Origin: Symbiodinium natans
Taxonomy: Eukaryota > Sar > Dinophyceae > Suessiales > Symbiodiniaceae
Length of the DNA: 64,000 nucleotides
Direction: 5' to 3'
Assembly: GCA_905221605.1 (NCBI GenBank)
Contig: CAJNDS010000657.1
Location: forward strand, 679,501 to 743,500
The stretch's first letter is position 1, and each line of letters starts with the position of its first letter. This document shows, piece after piece, positions 9,112 through 17,750 of the stretch. A program made the position numbers and the translations under genes. The notes beneath the pieces were generated by a model. The model was not told where the DNA came from, ran no database searches, and saw only the letters and a list, made by a program, of their open reading frames with translations.

Positions 9112-9387
9112 ACCTTTTTTTGCGAAACCCTCTTTCCTCCTTTCCTGTCCTGGGGCCGGCCCGGCTGCCGAGGCGGCGCGCGCAAGCGTTTACAATTAGG
9201 GTTTAGGGTTTAGGGTTTAGGAGAGTTTTAGCGTTTTGGGGTTTTAGGGTTTCAGGGTCTTAGGTTTCAACGAAGCAACGGGCTTGGGGGGTTGGGTGCC
9301 CTGAGGATGAGAAATGCGCGCTCAAGCTCTGAACCGCAGAGCCCCCCTAAACCCTAAACCTTAAACCCTAAACCCTAAACCCTAAAC

Positions 9388-9495
9388 CCCAGACTCCAAG
9401 GCATTCCGAGGGGGGTACTGGGCCTGAAGCGCCCACCACTTCGACTCGAGGTTGGCCTTCTTCACCTCCGGTGAGCTGCCGCAAGCTGCAGACAG
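9388..9495 (-). CDS. putative internal exon, unknown protein
   Basis: The minus strand reads LSAACGSSPEVKKANLES, then KWWALQAQYPP and ALESG, before a GTTTAGGG donor. Highly protein-like with no interruption. No family recognised. Confidence 0.5.
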
Positions 9496-9499
9496 TTCC

Positions 9500-9605
9500 G
9501 GGTTTTTGGGGGGTTTTGGGGTTTTGGGGGGTTTTGGGGTTTTGGGGGGTTTGGGGATTTTGGGGGGTTTTGGGGGGTTTTGAAGTTTTGGGGTTTTGGG
9601 GTTTA
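9500..9605 (+). repeat. TTTTGGGG-type repeat
   Basis: Runs of GGGGTTTT and GGGGGGTTTT, a variant resembling ciliate telomere sequence, next to an ordinary TTTAGGG block. A second such block is at 47768-47837. Confidence 0.9.
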
Positions 9606-9628
9606 GGGTTTAGGGTTTCGGGCATTCA

Positions 9629-9691
9629 GTTCGACCTTGAAAGCCAAAGAGGCCGTCGCCAAACACGCCCTGGCTTTTGGACTCGGGGAAT
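9629..9691 (+). CDS. putative internal exon, unknown protein
   Basis: After GGCATTCAG the plus strand reads STLKAKEAVAKHALAFG and LGEFGLC, up to a GTGGTGGG donor. Alanine-rich and helical. Strand opposite to 9388-9495. Confidence 0.4.
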
Positions 9692-10128
9692 TCGGCCTGT
9701 GTGGTGGTGGGAACCAGCCGCTGAGGCCTCTCCTGCAAGGGGGCCATTTTTGAAAAGACTCGAGCCTTTTAGGGGTTGAAGAGGGCTTAGGGGCCATGGA
9801 AGGGATGACGTCTACTAACTATTTGTATGGCGCAGGGCCGAAACCCCCAAGCCCACATAGGGCTTAGGGGGGGCTGTAGGGTCGAGGCCCCAAGCCATGT
9901 AGGGAATCGCTCCCCTCCATCAGAAGACATGTGGTGTTAACAAACTGCAAAGCCCTACACCCTGAACCCCCAAACCCAAAATCTTAAGCTCTAAACCCCA
10001 ACCTATAGTCATGATCATAACAATCACGCTGATGAAGATGATGGTGGGTGATGATGATGCTGGTGATGGTGGCCAGTGGTCAATGTGGTCATGGTGGCCA
10101 TGGTGGTCATGGTGGTCAAAGTGTAGAC

Positions 10129-10186
<58 letters not shown>

Positions 10187-10375
10187 CTGACTGCTGGCGA
10201 CGACGATAATGAGGCTGAGACGGACAATTCGTGGATGTGTGTGCATGCTAATGCTGATATTCACTTGTGTATCTATGTATTTTTGCTACGTGCAAGAATA
10301 CAAACTAATGCATTGCCCCTATGTTCAAAGGGAGGTTAAGGACTTCAAAGAGGCCATGGATTCGACGACCCCAAA

Positions 10376-10583
10376 CCCTAAACCCAAAACCCAAAGTCCT
10401 AAACCCTAAACCCTACACCCTACACCCTACACCCTAAACCCAAAACCCAAAGTCCTAAACCCTAAACCCTACACCCTACACCCTACACCCTACACCCAAA
10501 ACCCTAAACCCTAAACCCTAAACCCTAAACCCTAAACCCTAAACCCTAAACCCTAAACCCTAAACCCTAAACCCTAAACCCTA
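10376..10583 (-). repeat. CCCTAAA/CCCTACA array
   Basis: Two near-identical 60-base blocks with CCCTACACCCTACA runs (10376-10440 and 10441-10505), then a uniform CCCTAAA run. A local duplication is visible inside the array. Confidence 0.9.
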
Positions 10584-10679
10584 CACGTGTCTCCTGCCCA
10601 CTCTTCGAGCCGCCTTGGCCCATGGCGGCCGAAAGCCCGCAAGGTGGCTCTTGGAAGGATCCAAAAGCCCCGTTTTCTT

Positions 10680-10925
10680 TGGGGTTTAGGGTTTAGGGTT
10701 TAGGGTTTAGGGTTTAGGGTTTAGGGTTTAGGGTTTAGGGTTTAGGGTTTAGGGTTTAGGGTTTAGGGTTTAGGGTTTGGGGTTTGGGGTTTGGGGGTTG
10801 GGGTTTGGGGTTTGGGGTTTGGGGTTTGGGGTTTGGGGTTTAGGGTTTGGGGTTTGGGGTTTGGGGTTTGGGGTTTGGGGTTTGGGGTTTGGGGTTTGGG
10901 GTTTGGGGTTTGGGGTTTAGTTAGG
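10680..10925 (+). repeat. TTTAGGG array passing into TTTGGGG array
   Basis: About 14 TTTAGGG units, then about 18 TTTGGGG units with a single TTTAGGG inside. Block-wise homogenisation of a variant. Confidence 0.95.
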
Positions 10926-11803
10926 GTTTAGGGTGATTTCTTTGGGGGGTTTTCGAGGCTTTGCGGGGTTAAGGGGTCGAGGCTTTGCGGGTTTTTGGGT
11001 TTGGGGTTTTGGGGTGTGCAAGATTTCGCTGGGACCGGGTGACACTGAGCACTTGAGTCATTGAGGACTTGTCCAGCTCCCGGCATCAGTCGTGCAGCCA
11101 GTCATGCAGCATTCTGCAATTCTGCCAATATAGGAGGCTTAAAAATAAACCGGGAGGGGGGGGGGGGGGGGGTGGGGAGCTGAAAGAGAGGCTGGGAGCG
11201 AGCTCTTCTGCATTTATCACTATTCACATGATTATGATTGTGATTTTGATGATTAGTAGTAATCTTATCACTATGATCATTATCATTATCATGATCATTA
11301 TTATTATTACTCGTATTATTATTATTATGCTTAGAGCTGCATTCAGGGCAGCGGTTATGTAGCGAACCTGCAAATGCCAATCATCGAAACTCAGCCAGTG
11401 CAAAGAAGGCAGCGCAACGCTTGCCAACGACGCTTCTGCAAGTGTTCACTACTGATTCGTTGATTTGGACCCCTTAACAGCTTGTATTGGCATTGTGAGA
11501 CTGAAACGTGCACAGACCCTAAAGGCCCCTAAAGGCCCCGAACCCCTCATGCCGAAAAACAGGCGCCTTGTTTTGGCACATGCCACAGTACGCCCCAAGA
11601 GCCGCTCTTTACACGGAGAGGAGCAGGTTCTGCTTTGAGCGCAAGCCTGGATCGTTGTTGTGGGATAGTATGTTGCCCGCATCGACTTCATGTAGGCAAG
11701 TTGGGTTTTGTTTGGGTGGGTGGTAGGGGTGGAGGGTGGGAGCGGAGGGAGGGGGGGCGGGGTGGGCCGCACAAACCAAAACTTTGCTGGGCTCAAGACG
11801 GAC

Positions 11804-13985
11804 CTAGAAGCAACCACTGCAGAAATCGTAGTAGTCGATTTTTGCAAGCTGTGCTTCAACCAGCAGTCTGGCTGTTGTGTTGCTGAGTAAGCACTCCCTG
11901 CGCTTCTTCCTGGGCTTGTTTGTAGGCCGATATGCATACTTGGATTGGAACCTCTTCGGCTGCAGCCTCTGCCCCATGTACTCCACATACCTTGGTAGCC
12001 CAGTAACCATGTTATGATAAGGGCACCCTTTTTTGGGGGTTGGTTATTTCGTAAGGGAACCAATAGCCACAAAAAAAGGGTAAAGGGTACCACTGGGCTA
12101 CCAAGATACTCTTTTGACCGAGAAGTGTTAAAGCACCTTGCGTTGAAATTCGGGAAGAGCTGAGATTGCACCAGGGCTTTGTTAAAGCGGACGCTTAGGC
12201 CGGTCAAGCAATTTCGAATCTCCTCCTCCAAATTCCCGTTGCAGTTGAAAATCCGTGATTTGTAGTTGCCTAGGATGGCCCTGAAAACCCTTTCAAAAAT
12301 ATTCCTAAATATGATCCTCTCAAACCCAACAAAAGCAAATATAGAATTTCCCAAGGACGTACCCGGTTGCACTGTGACAGCAGGTGATCAACGGGCTCAC
12401 GGCAAGGCACGTGCAACTCCACTCGGACTTTCCAGGATGTGAACTTCTTCCACCACTGCCACTGGCCTTCCAACGACACATAATCGCAGTCCTCATGGCC
12501 GATCTCCTCCTGAATGATGGCCTCGGTACCCCAGTAACCATATTATCCGCTGACCCCAGGCGGGGGCGGAGTCAGTGAAGACCCACTGCCATCACCACGT
12601 CCATGCCCTTAGTGCCCCCATGCCTCCGCTGCCGCCCTCACCACCCGCACTGCACCCGCCCCCCGTGCGCCATCACGCCACCCCTCTTGTCCCCCCCACA
12701 CAACCCCCCCCCCCGTAAGATGGACACTTAAAGGCTATGCTGCATGCGCGTGCCTTGTAAACAAATACTTTACAAAAAGGCCGCGGAGGGCGCGGAGGGC
12801 GGTGGGTGCGGAGGGCGCGGAGGGTGCGGAGCACGCAGAGCGCGCGAGTGCTCGGAGCGCGTGGAGGGCGCGGAGAGGGCGCAGAGGGCGAAGAGGGCGA
12901 GGAGGGCGAGGAGGGCGAGGAGGGCACGGAGGGCGCGGAGGGCGCGGAGGGCGTTCGAGGGCGCGGATGGTGACTACCCCATCAACCGGATACATCGCGC
13001 GCTGAACCCCTTGTCTTGTCCGCGTGTCCGCCACTCCCCTGCCCATCAACCGAATGTCACGTCCGCGCTCCCCCCTCCGTCCGTCAACCTGACATCCATG
13101 CATGCATTGTCCACACTTCCCCATGCCACGCCCCTAGTCCACGCCCCTCTCCCAGCAAAATATGCCGACCCCACTCCCTTGACCGTGTCGTCTCTGTGGC
13201 CTTCGTAAAAATTCATTCCGTCCGACCCTGTCCAACCCTCCTCCGTTGACCGTCTCCTCTTCTTTGCCTCTTTCGCCAGAAAGCGATCCGATAGAACGCC
13301 TTCCGCGTTGGAGTGCCAAACGAGAACCCATCCCAGAGAGGTTTACGGGAAGAGTCCAAGAAAACAAAGAGCACGCGCAGAATAGACGTTAAGCGTCCAA
13401 GGCACCCCCCCTCCCCTAACCCCCCTACCCCCTCCCCCCTCCCCCCACCTCCCACCCCCACCCGCCCCCCTACACCCCCCCCTTCCCCACCCCAACCCCC
13501 CGGACAACCGCCACCCACCGCCTCAAAGTCTTGTGTTGGCCTTGCCGGCGCGTGCGCGCGCGACGCGGCGCGCCCACACTTTTGCATGCCTCTGCCTCCT
13601 CGGGGCGTTGCCCGCCCCTGGGCGCAGCCCCTTAAAGTAACAAGGGCACCTTTTTGTGGTCTGTTTAATTGATAAGGGAACCTTGAACACCCCCCCCCCC
13701 AAAAAAAAAAAAAAAAGGAGAAGGGCACCACTGGGCTACCAAGTGGCTGGAACCCTCTGTCTGCTGTAACCAATTTCAACTTCGCCCATGGTGTCAACGT
13801 GAGACTTGTTGTTCCTGTAGCGCCAGTTGGCCTGGAAGGCATCGTATGAGTAGCCTTTTTCACCACAGACCCTTTCGTAGTTCAGGGCCAACGCCCCGTT
13901 CACGAAGGATCCGCCAGTCTTGGCCATGTGGACGTGGCCGTAGATCACGGGGAGCGTGACGGGGATCAAGTTCTGCTCTGAGTTC
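11804..13985 (-). CDS. sulfotransferase-like protein, copy A (5' end incomplete)
   Basis: Four exons: 13985-13748, 12521-12364, 12280-12110 and 11990-11804 (stop). Together they align over their whole length with copy B. The 5'-phosphosulfate-binding loop reads HVHMAKTGGSFV with the lysine expected of PAPS-dependent sulfotransferases; a 3'-phosphate-site motif reads HVPCREPVDHLLSQ. The C-terminus is cysteine-containing (DYYDFCSGCF). Probable role: Golgi-type sulfation of a glycan, by family analogy. Introns: 12522-13747 (GC donor, target duplication GCCA), 12281-12363 (family F) and 11991-12109 (GT donor, duplication GTAT, 14-base perfect terminal inverted repeats). The first exon starts at a CCCAG, not at an ATG; the membrane-anchor exon of copy B is missing, so it is truncated or uses an upstream exon. 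Confidence 0.65.
11991..12105 (-). mobile_element. family B introner with perfect terminal inverted repeats
   Basis: 115 bases running CTTGGTAGCCCAGT to ACTGGGCTACCAAG, a 14-base perfect inverted repeat. It is flanked by GTAT on both sides. The left GTAT supplies the GT donor and the right end supplies the AG. Removing it with one GTAT gives KEYVEYMG, as in the uninterrupted copy B. Confidence 0.85.
12281..12363 (-). mobile_element. family F introner in copy A
   Basis: 83 bases starting GGTACGTCC and ending TTTTCAG. Excision joins CNR to AILGNYKSR. The donor context CGGGTACG lets the join slide by one base; strict GT-AG cutting would break the frame. Confidence 0.65.
12522..13747 (-). mobile_element. 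family B introner split by a 1.1-kb nested insertion
   Basis: The two ends are family B (13640-13743 and 12522-12545) and the target duplication is GCCA. Between them lie a GGAGGGCGC minisatellite (12780-12970), C-rich DNA and segments found again near 56.6 and 58.7 kb. GC-AG splicing restores MVP/RVP-A-IIQEEIG in register with copy B. Confidence 0.7.
12780..12970 (+). repeat. GGAGGGCGC minisatellite
   Basis: About 20 imperfect nine-base units inside the long intron of sulfotransferase-like copy A. It creates arginine/glycine-rich frames on one strand and proline-rich ones on the other, none credible. Confidence 0.9.
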
Positions 13986-14092
13986 AAACCTGGGTCATGA
14001 ATGAGGAAAAATTTCAGCTTTGCATGATTTGCGTGCTCACTGCTTCGTGTGCCCTGTCAAGAATGGTAAACGAAAAGCTTTTTTTAGAGGAC

Positions 14093-15151
14093 TCAGAAAC
14101 ACCCCTCGCAAAACTTGAAGTAGTCGAGCTTTGCCACCTGTTCTTCAACCAACTGCCGAGCCGTCTCGTTGCTTAGCAAGCACTCTGTCTTGCTGTCTTT
14201 CAAAGGCTGATACGCAATGTCGGCCTGGAATCTCCTCGGCTGCAGCTTCTTCCCCATGTACTCCACATACTCTTTTGACAGAGAAGCGTTAAAGCACCTT
14301 GTGTTGAAATTGGGGAAGAGCTGTGATTGCACCAGGGCATGGTCGAAGCGATCGATTGTGCCGTTCAAGCACTTTCGAATCTCCTCCTCCAAATCCCCCT
14401 TGCAGTTGAATTTCCGTGATTTGTAGTTGCCTAGGATGGCCCTTAAAATTTGCCTTAAAACCCTTTCAAAAATTTTCCTAAATATGATCCTCTCAAACCC
14501 AATAAAAGCAAATATAAAAATTTCCCAAGGGCCTACCCGGTTGCACTGTGACAGCAGGTGATCAACGGGCTCACGGCAAGGCACGTGCAACTCCACTCGG
14601 ACTTGCCAGGATGTGAACCTCTTCCACCACTGCCACTGGACGTCCATGGACAGGTACTCACAATCCTCATAGCCAATCTCTTCCTGAATTCGGTCTGGAA
14701 CCATCCACCTGCTGTGATTTGGGAATGATCGCCCGATGGTGTCAACATGCAAACTGTTCTTCTCAAACTTCAAGTTTGTGCGGAAGGCATCGTATGAATA
14801 TCCAGACACACCACAGACCCTCTCGTATTTCAACGCCAATGCCCTGTTCACATAGGAACCTCCTGTCTCAGCCAGGTGAACATGGCCGTAGATGACAGGC
14901 AAAGCCGATGGCTTCAGGAGCTGCGCGCGCGCAGCCGTGACATTCGGAACTTGCCTCTGGCCCATCGCCGGACTTGGCTGCTCTTCGACTGTCGCGAGAT
15001 TCGGATGCTGCGAACTTATCGCCCAGTCTGCTTGCTTTGAAGCCATCATGAAAGTTGGCTGCAGGGAAAACCATGCAGAGCTAATGACCGAGCCAAGCAT
15101 ATAGCCAGCTACGAACCTTCCAGGGCGCCATTGCTCCGGCACGGCAGGCAT
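14093..15151 (-). CDS. sulfotransferase-like protein, copy B
   Basis: ATG at 15151, stop at 14093. Residues 12-33 (RFVAGYMLGSVISSAWF...) form a likely type II membrane anchor, pointing to the secretory pathway. The phosphosulfate loop reads HVHLAETGGSYV, with glutamate where copy A and the family have lysine, so activity is doubtful. The 3'-phosphate-site motif HVPCREPVDHLL is kept. A 96-base family F intron (14537-14442) is divisible by three and open, so the unspliced frame reads 352 residues; spliced it is 320. The inserted stretch (VGPWEIFIFAFIGFE...) is absent from the alignable protein core. It lies 107 bases upstream of copy A, same strand. Confidence 0.75.
   Translation of the reverse strand: MPAVPEQWRPGRFVAGYMLGSVISSAWFSLQPTFMMASKQADWAISSQHPNLATVEEQPSPAMGQRQVPNVTAARAQLLKPSALPVIYGHVHLAETGGSYVNRALALKYERVCGVSGYSYDAFRTNLKFEKNSLHVDTIGRSFPNHSRWMVPDRIQEEIGYEDCEYLSMDVQWQWWKRFTSWQVRVELHVPCREPVDHLLSQCNRVGPWEIFIFAFIGFERIIFRKIFERVLRQILRAILGNYKSRKFNCKGDLEEEIRKCLNGTIDRFDHALVQSQLFPNFNTRCFNASLSKEYVEYMGKKLQPRRFQADIAYQPLKDSKTECLLSNETARQLVEEQVAKLDYFKFCEGCF
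14442..14537 (-). mobile_element. family F introner in copy B, in frame
   Basis: Same position as in copy A, but 96 bases because GGCAAATTTTAAG follows the original end. It has no stop, so it could be retained. Related copies lie at 466-562 and 2924-2985. Confidence 0.7.
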
Positions 15152-15229
15152 GCGGAATGGTAATCCCCAATCAACCTCCGAACACTAGACCCTAAACCCT
15201 AAACCCTAAACCCTAAAACCCTGATTCAG

Positions 15230-15305
15230 GCTAAACTCCAGACCGCTCGGAGGCTGGGCTCTAAACTCTGAGGCTCAAGCTCCGGTTTGGCCGGCTTCTG
15301 ATTCT
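15230..15305 (-). CDS. putative exon, unknown protein
   Basis: The minus strand reads KNQKPAKPELEPQSLEPS and LRAVWSLA, then TGA. A GTCTGG inside could be a donor. Flanked by telomere-like arrays on both sides. Confidence 0.4.
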
Positions 15306-15622
15306 TGGTGTTTAGGGTTTAGGGTTTAGGGTTTAGGGTTCAGGGTTCAGGGTTTAGGGTTTAGGGTTTAGGGTTTAGGGTTTAGGGTTCAGGGTTCAGG
15401 GTTCAGGGTTCAGGGTTGAGGGAGTGCTTAAGCCTGCAAGCAGCCTGCGCCACAGGGATGCAGGCCAAACCCCCTTGACTCCTTAGGTCAACAGTTCAAG
15501 GCTGCAGAACAGAACCTAACCGAATGGGGGTTTACGATATTAGGGGATACCTTCTTGGGGTCCTGATTACAAGTTGGGTTTAGGGTTTAGGGTTTAGGGT
15601 TTAGGGTTTAGGGTTTAGGGAC

Positions 15623-15778
15623 AGCTGCATCACGATTTTCTCAGACCTGCGGGACTTGGTTGTATCATACGGAAACTCGAAACGGAAAGGTGATGAAGAC
15701 AAGGACTTCAGAAACAGATCCTTGCACAAAGGCCGAACGCAATTTTGCACCATGCCCACGAGACCAAGACCTGTCAAA
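15623..15778 (-). CDS. putative internal exon, unknown protein (strand uncertain)
   Basis: Minus strand: acceptor GGTTTTGACAG, then LGLVGMVQNCVRPLCK, LFLKSLSSSPFRFEF and KIVMQL, up to GTCCC. The plus strand is also open from an ACAG at 15621 to a TAA at about 15824 (SDLRDLVVSYGNSKRKG). Both look coding; only one can be. Confidence 0.4.
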
Positions 15779-16361
15779 ACCACGGGAAGGGTCAATTCAC
15801 CTGCGCCAAGGAATCCTTTCTAACCCGCATGATTAAATACGGACCTGGGCAACCGGCTAGTGAAGGTATATCACACCGACTTCACACTAACCGGGACCGA
15901 GGGAACTGGCGCCAATCGAGATATCACTTCTCTCTTGTATCCTCAGGCTCATATGGGAACCAACCAAACCCTGAACCCTAAACCCTACACCCTCAACCCG
16001 AAACCCTACACCCTACGCCCTAAACCCTGAACCCTGAACCCTAAACCCGAAACTCAAGCCCTTCCCCAGTACGACTTTCTCTGTACTGATGTTGGGATTT
16101 TAGACCCAACAGCGGAGAGCCAGGTACCATCACCATGATAGGGTGTTAAGTTTAGGTTTAGGGCAGAGGGTTTAGGGTTTGGGGATTAGGGCTCAAGGTT
16201 GCATTCTTGTTATCATTATCATGACGGCGCACAGAATGTCCATGAAATCATGAAACGATTCGCTTGTGTGATCAGCACGAACCTTGGTTCACTAACCCTA
16301 AACCCTAAGCCCTAAACCCTAAACCCTAAACCCTAAACCCTAAACCCCGTAAACCCCACGG

Positions 16362-16421
16362 CCCCCGATGCTTCAGACCTTGCCCCTTGGGAGTGTGGCT
16401 CGGATTCAATGAAAGCCACGG
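16362..16421 (-). CDS. putative internal exon, unknown protein
   Basis: Minus strand PVAFIESEPHSQGARSEAS, between a CTAAG acceptor and GGTTTACG. Both neighbours are telomere-like arrays. Confidence 0.4.
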
Positions 16422-16499
16422 GCTTAGGGGTTAGGGTTTAGGGTTTAGGGTTTAGGGTTTAGGGTTTAGGGTTTAGGGTTTAGGGTTTAGGGTTTAGGG

Positions 16500-16615
16500 T
16501 GGATGCAATAGACTGTTGGGTGGTGTTGTGTGGCTGCGGCGGCTCAACCCACCAACAGCCCCAAAACTGTTGGGAGAACTTGGTGACCACGACCACAACA
16601 TGTGACCGTATGAAG
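16500..16615 (+). CDS. putative exon, unknown protein
   Basis: Plus-strand frame DAIDCWVVLCGCGGSTHQ and NCWENLVTTTTTCDRMK, cysteine-rich, between TTTAGGGTG and ATAGGGTTTAGGG. No family recognised. Confidence 0.35.
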
Positions 16616-16825
16616 ATAGGGTTTAGGGTTTAGGGTGTAGGGCTTAGGGCTTAGGGTTTAGGGTTTAGGGTTTGAAGTAGGGCTTAGGGTTGTTTAGGGT
16701 TTAGGGTTTAGAGTATGAAGTTGGAAGGCTTGGCTTTCAAAACGAGTTTCTACTCCTCGTCCTCATCGTATCCCCGCAATAGGTTCCAACCAGCATGCCT
16801 ACATACCCGGTATAATTTGGGATGC

Positions 16826-16914
16826 TCCCCTTATACTAACAGTCCTTAGAAGGGATTCGAATAGGGGGGGGGGTTACTATAAATCCCTATTCAGGAGGGG
16901 AACATCCCAAGGCA
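16826..16914. mobile_element. family A foldback element
   Basis: GGGATGCTCCCCTTATACTA ... GGGGAACATCCCAAGG, with arms pairing around a poly-G loop (16866-16874). Confidence 0.8.
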
Positions 16915-17009
16915 TGATCAGTATAATCCCCACCATCCTTTCCCCGCAAGCTCCTTCGTCTCAAAACCCGAATCAAACCCTTCCAGCCCCGGAATCCAAA
17001 CCCTAAACC

Positions 17010-17148
17010 CTAAAGCCTTTTTCCTCAGAAATCCAAGCCAAGCTTGATGAATCCGTACTCTTGGTAACCTCCTTGACCTCAGCCGAGACGAGTCACAGGT
17101 TTCAGGGAAATGCCATTTCTGGGCATCTGCCTCCACAACAGTGTTCTT
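17010..17148 (-). CDS. putative internal exon, unknown protein
   Basis: After CTTCAAG the minus strand reads NTVVEADAQKWHFPETCD, then RLPRVRIHQAWLGFLRKK. 46 open codons with good protein character. No family recognised. Confidence 0.45.
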
Positions 17149-17149
17149 G

Positions 17150-17335
17150 AAGGGTTTAGGGTTTAGGGTTTAGGTTCAGGGTTCAGGGTTCAGGGTTCAG
17201 GGTTCAGGGTTCAGGGTTCAGGGTTCAGGGTTCAGGGTTCAGGGTTCAGGGTTCAGGGTTCAGGGTTCAGGGTTCAGGGTTTAGGGTTTAGGGTTTAGGG
17301 TTTAGGGTTTAGGGTTTAGGGTTTAGGGTTTAGGG
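17150..17335 (+). repeat. TTTAGGG/TTCAGGG array
   Basis: About 15 consecutive TTCAGGG units bracketed by TTTAGGG units: a local variant block. Confidence 0.95.
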
Positions 17336-17337
17336 TG

Positions 17338-17740
17338 TTGGCATCGTGCTTCCCAGCTGTTTGGGGTACTCTGCGGGCTTCGGTCTCGCCAGGGATGCCT
17401 TTACCCTTTGATGGGACCCCAAAAACATGAACGCACTCCAAAAGATTGATTGACTGATTGCCTATGGGTTGCATCAACCCTTGCTCCAAACACGAAACCC
17501 TAAACCCTAAACCCCAAACTCAGAAAAGAAGAGACGGTTAAGGATTGCAAAAGACACTGACCTCTTTGGTGGAACTCTATAAGCTTCGTTACATGTCGGT
17601 GTATTCCTGTCCCCACATGTCATATTTCGTAGAGCAAAATCTTGCTTATTCTATATCACTTGGTACTGCTGGATCCAACTCGTGGACATCGAGTTTTTGG
17701 GGTTTAGGGTCCAGGGTTTTGGGTTTAGGGGATTTTGGAG
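17338..17740. other. island and spacer without a firm gene
   Basis: An island at 17338-17410 is open on both strands (plus: GIVLPSCLGYSAGFGLA, then TGA; minus: GETEARRVPQTAGKH). Beyond it, 17520-17740 has only a plus-strand frame without splice support. Confidence 0.35.
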
Positions 17741-17750
17741 GGTTTCAAGT

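Larger units (their letters stand above)
9700..11450. other. repeat-dominated stretch with few coding signs
   Basis: Contains a GAT trinucleotide run (10128-10187), two large telomere-like arrays, a poly-G tract at 11158-11172 and AT-rich microsatellites near 11230-11330. An island at 10590-10675 is open in several frames on both strands and cannot be assigned. The long frames over the GAT run (poly-M, poly-H, poly-I) are artefacts. Confidence 0.6.

Noticed and set aside
8948-9199. Polyproline protein
   Set aside because: Produced by a poly-C tract; length will vary between reads.
12735-13208. Arginine/glycine- or proline-rich proteins of 100-150 residues
   Set aside because: Readings of a GGAGGGCGC minisatellite in an intron.
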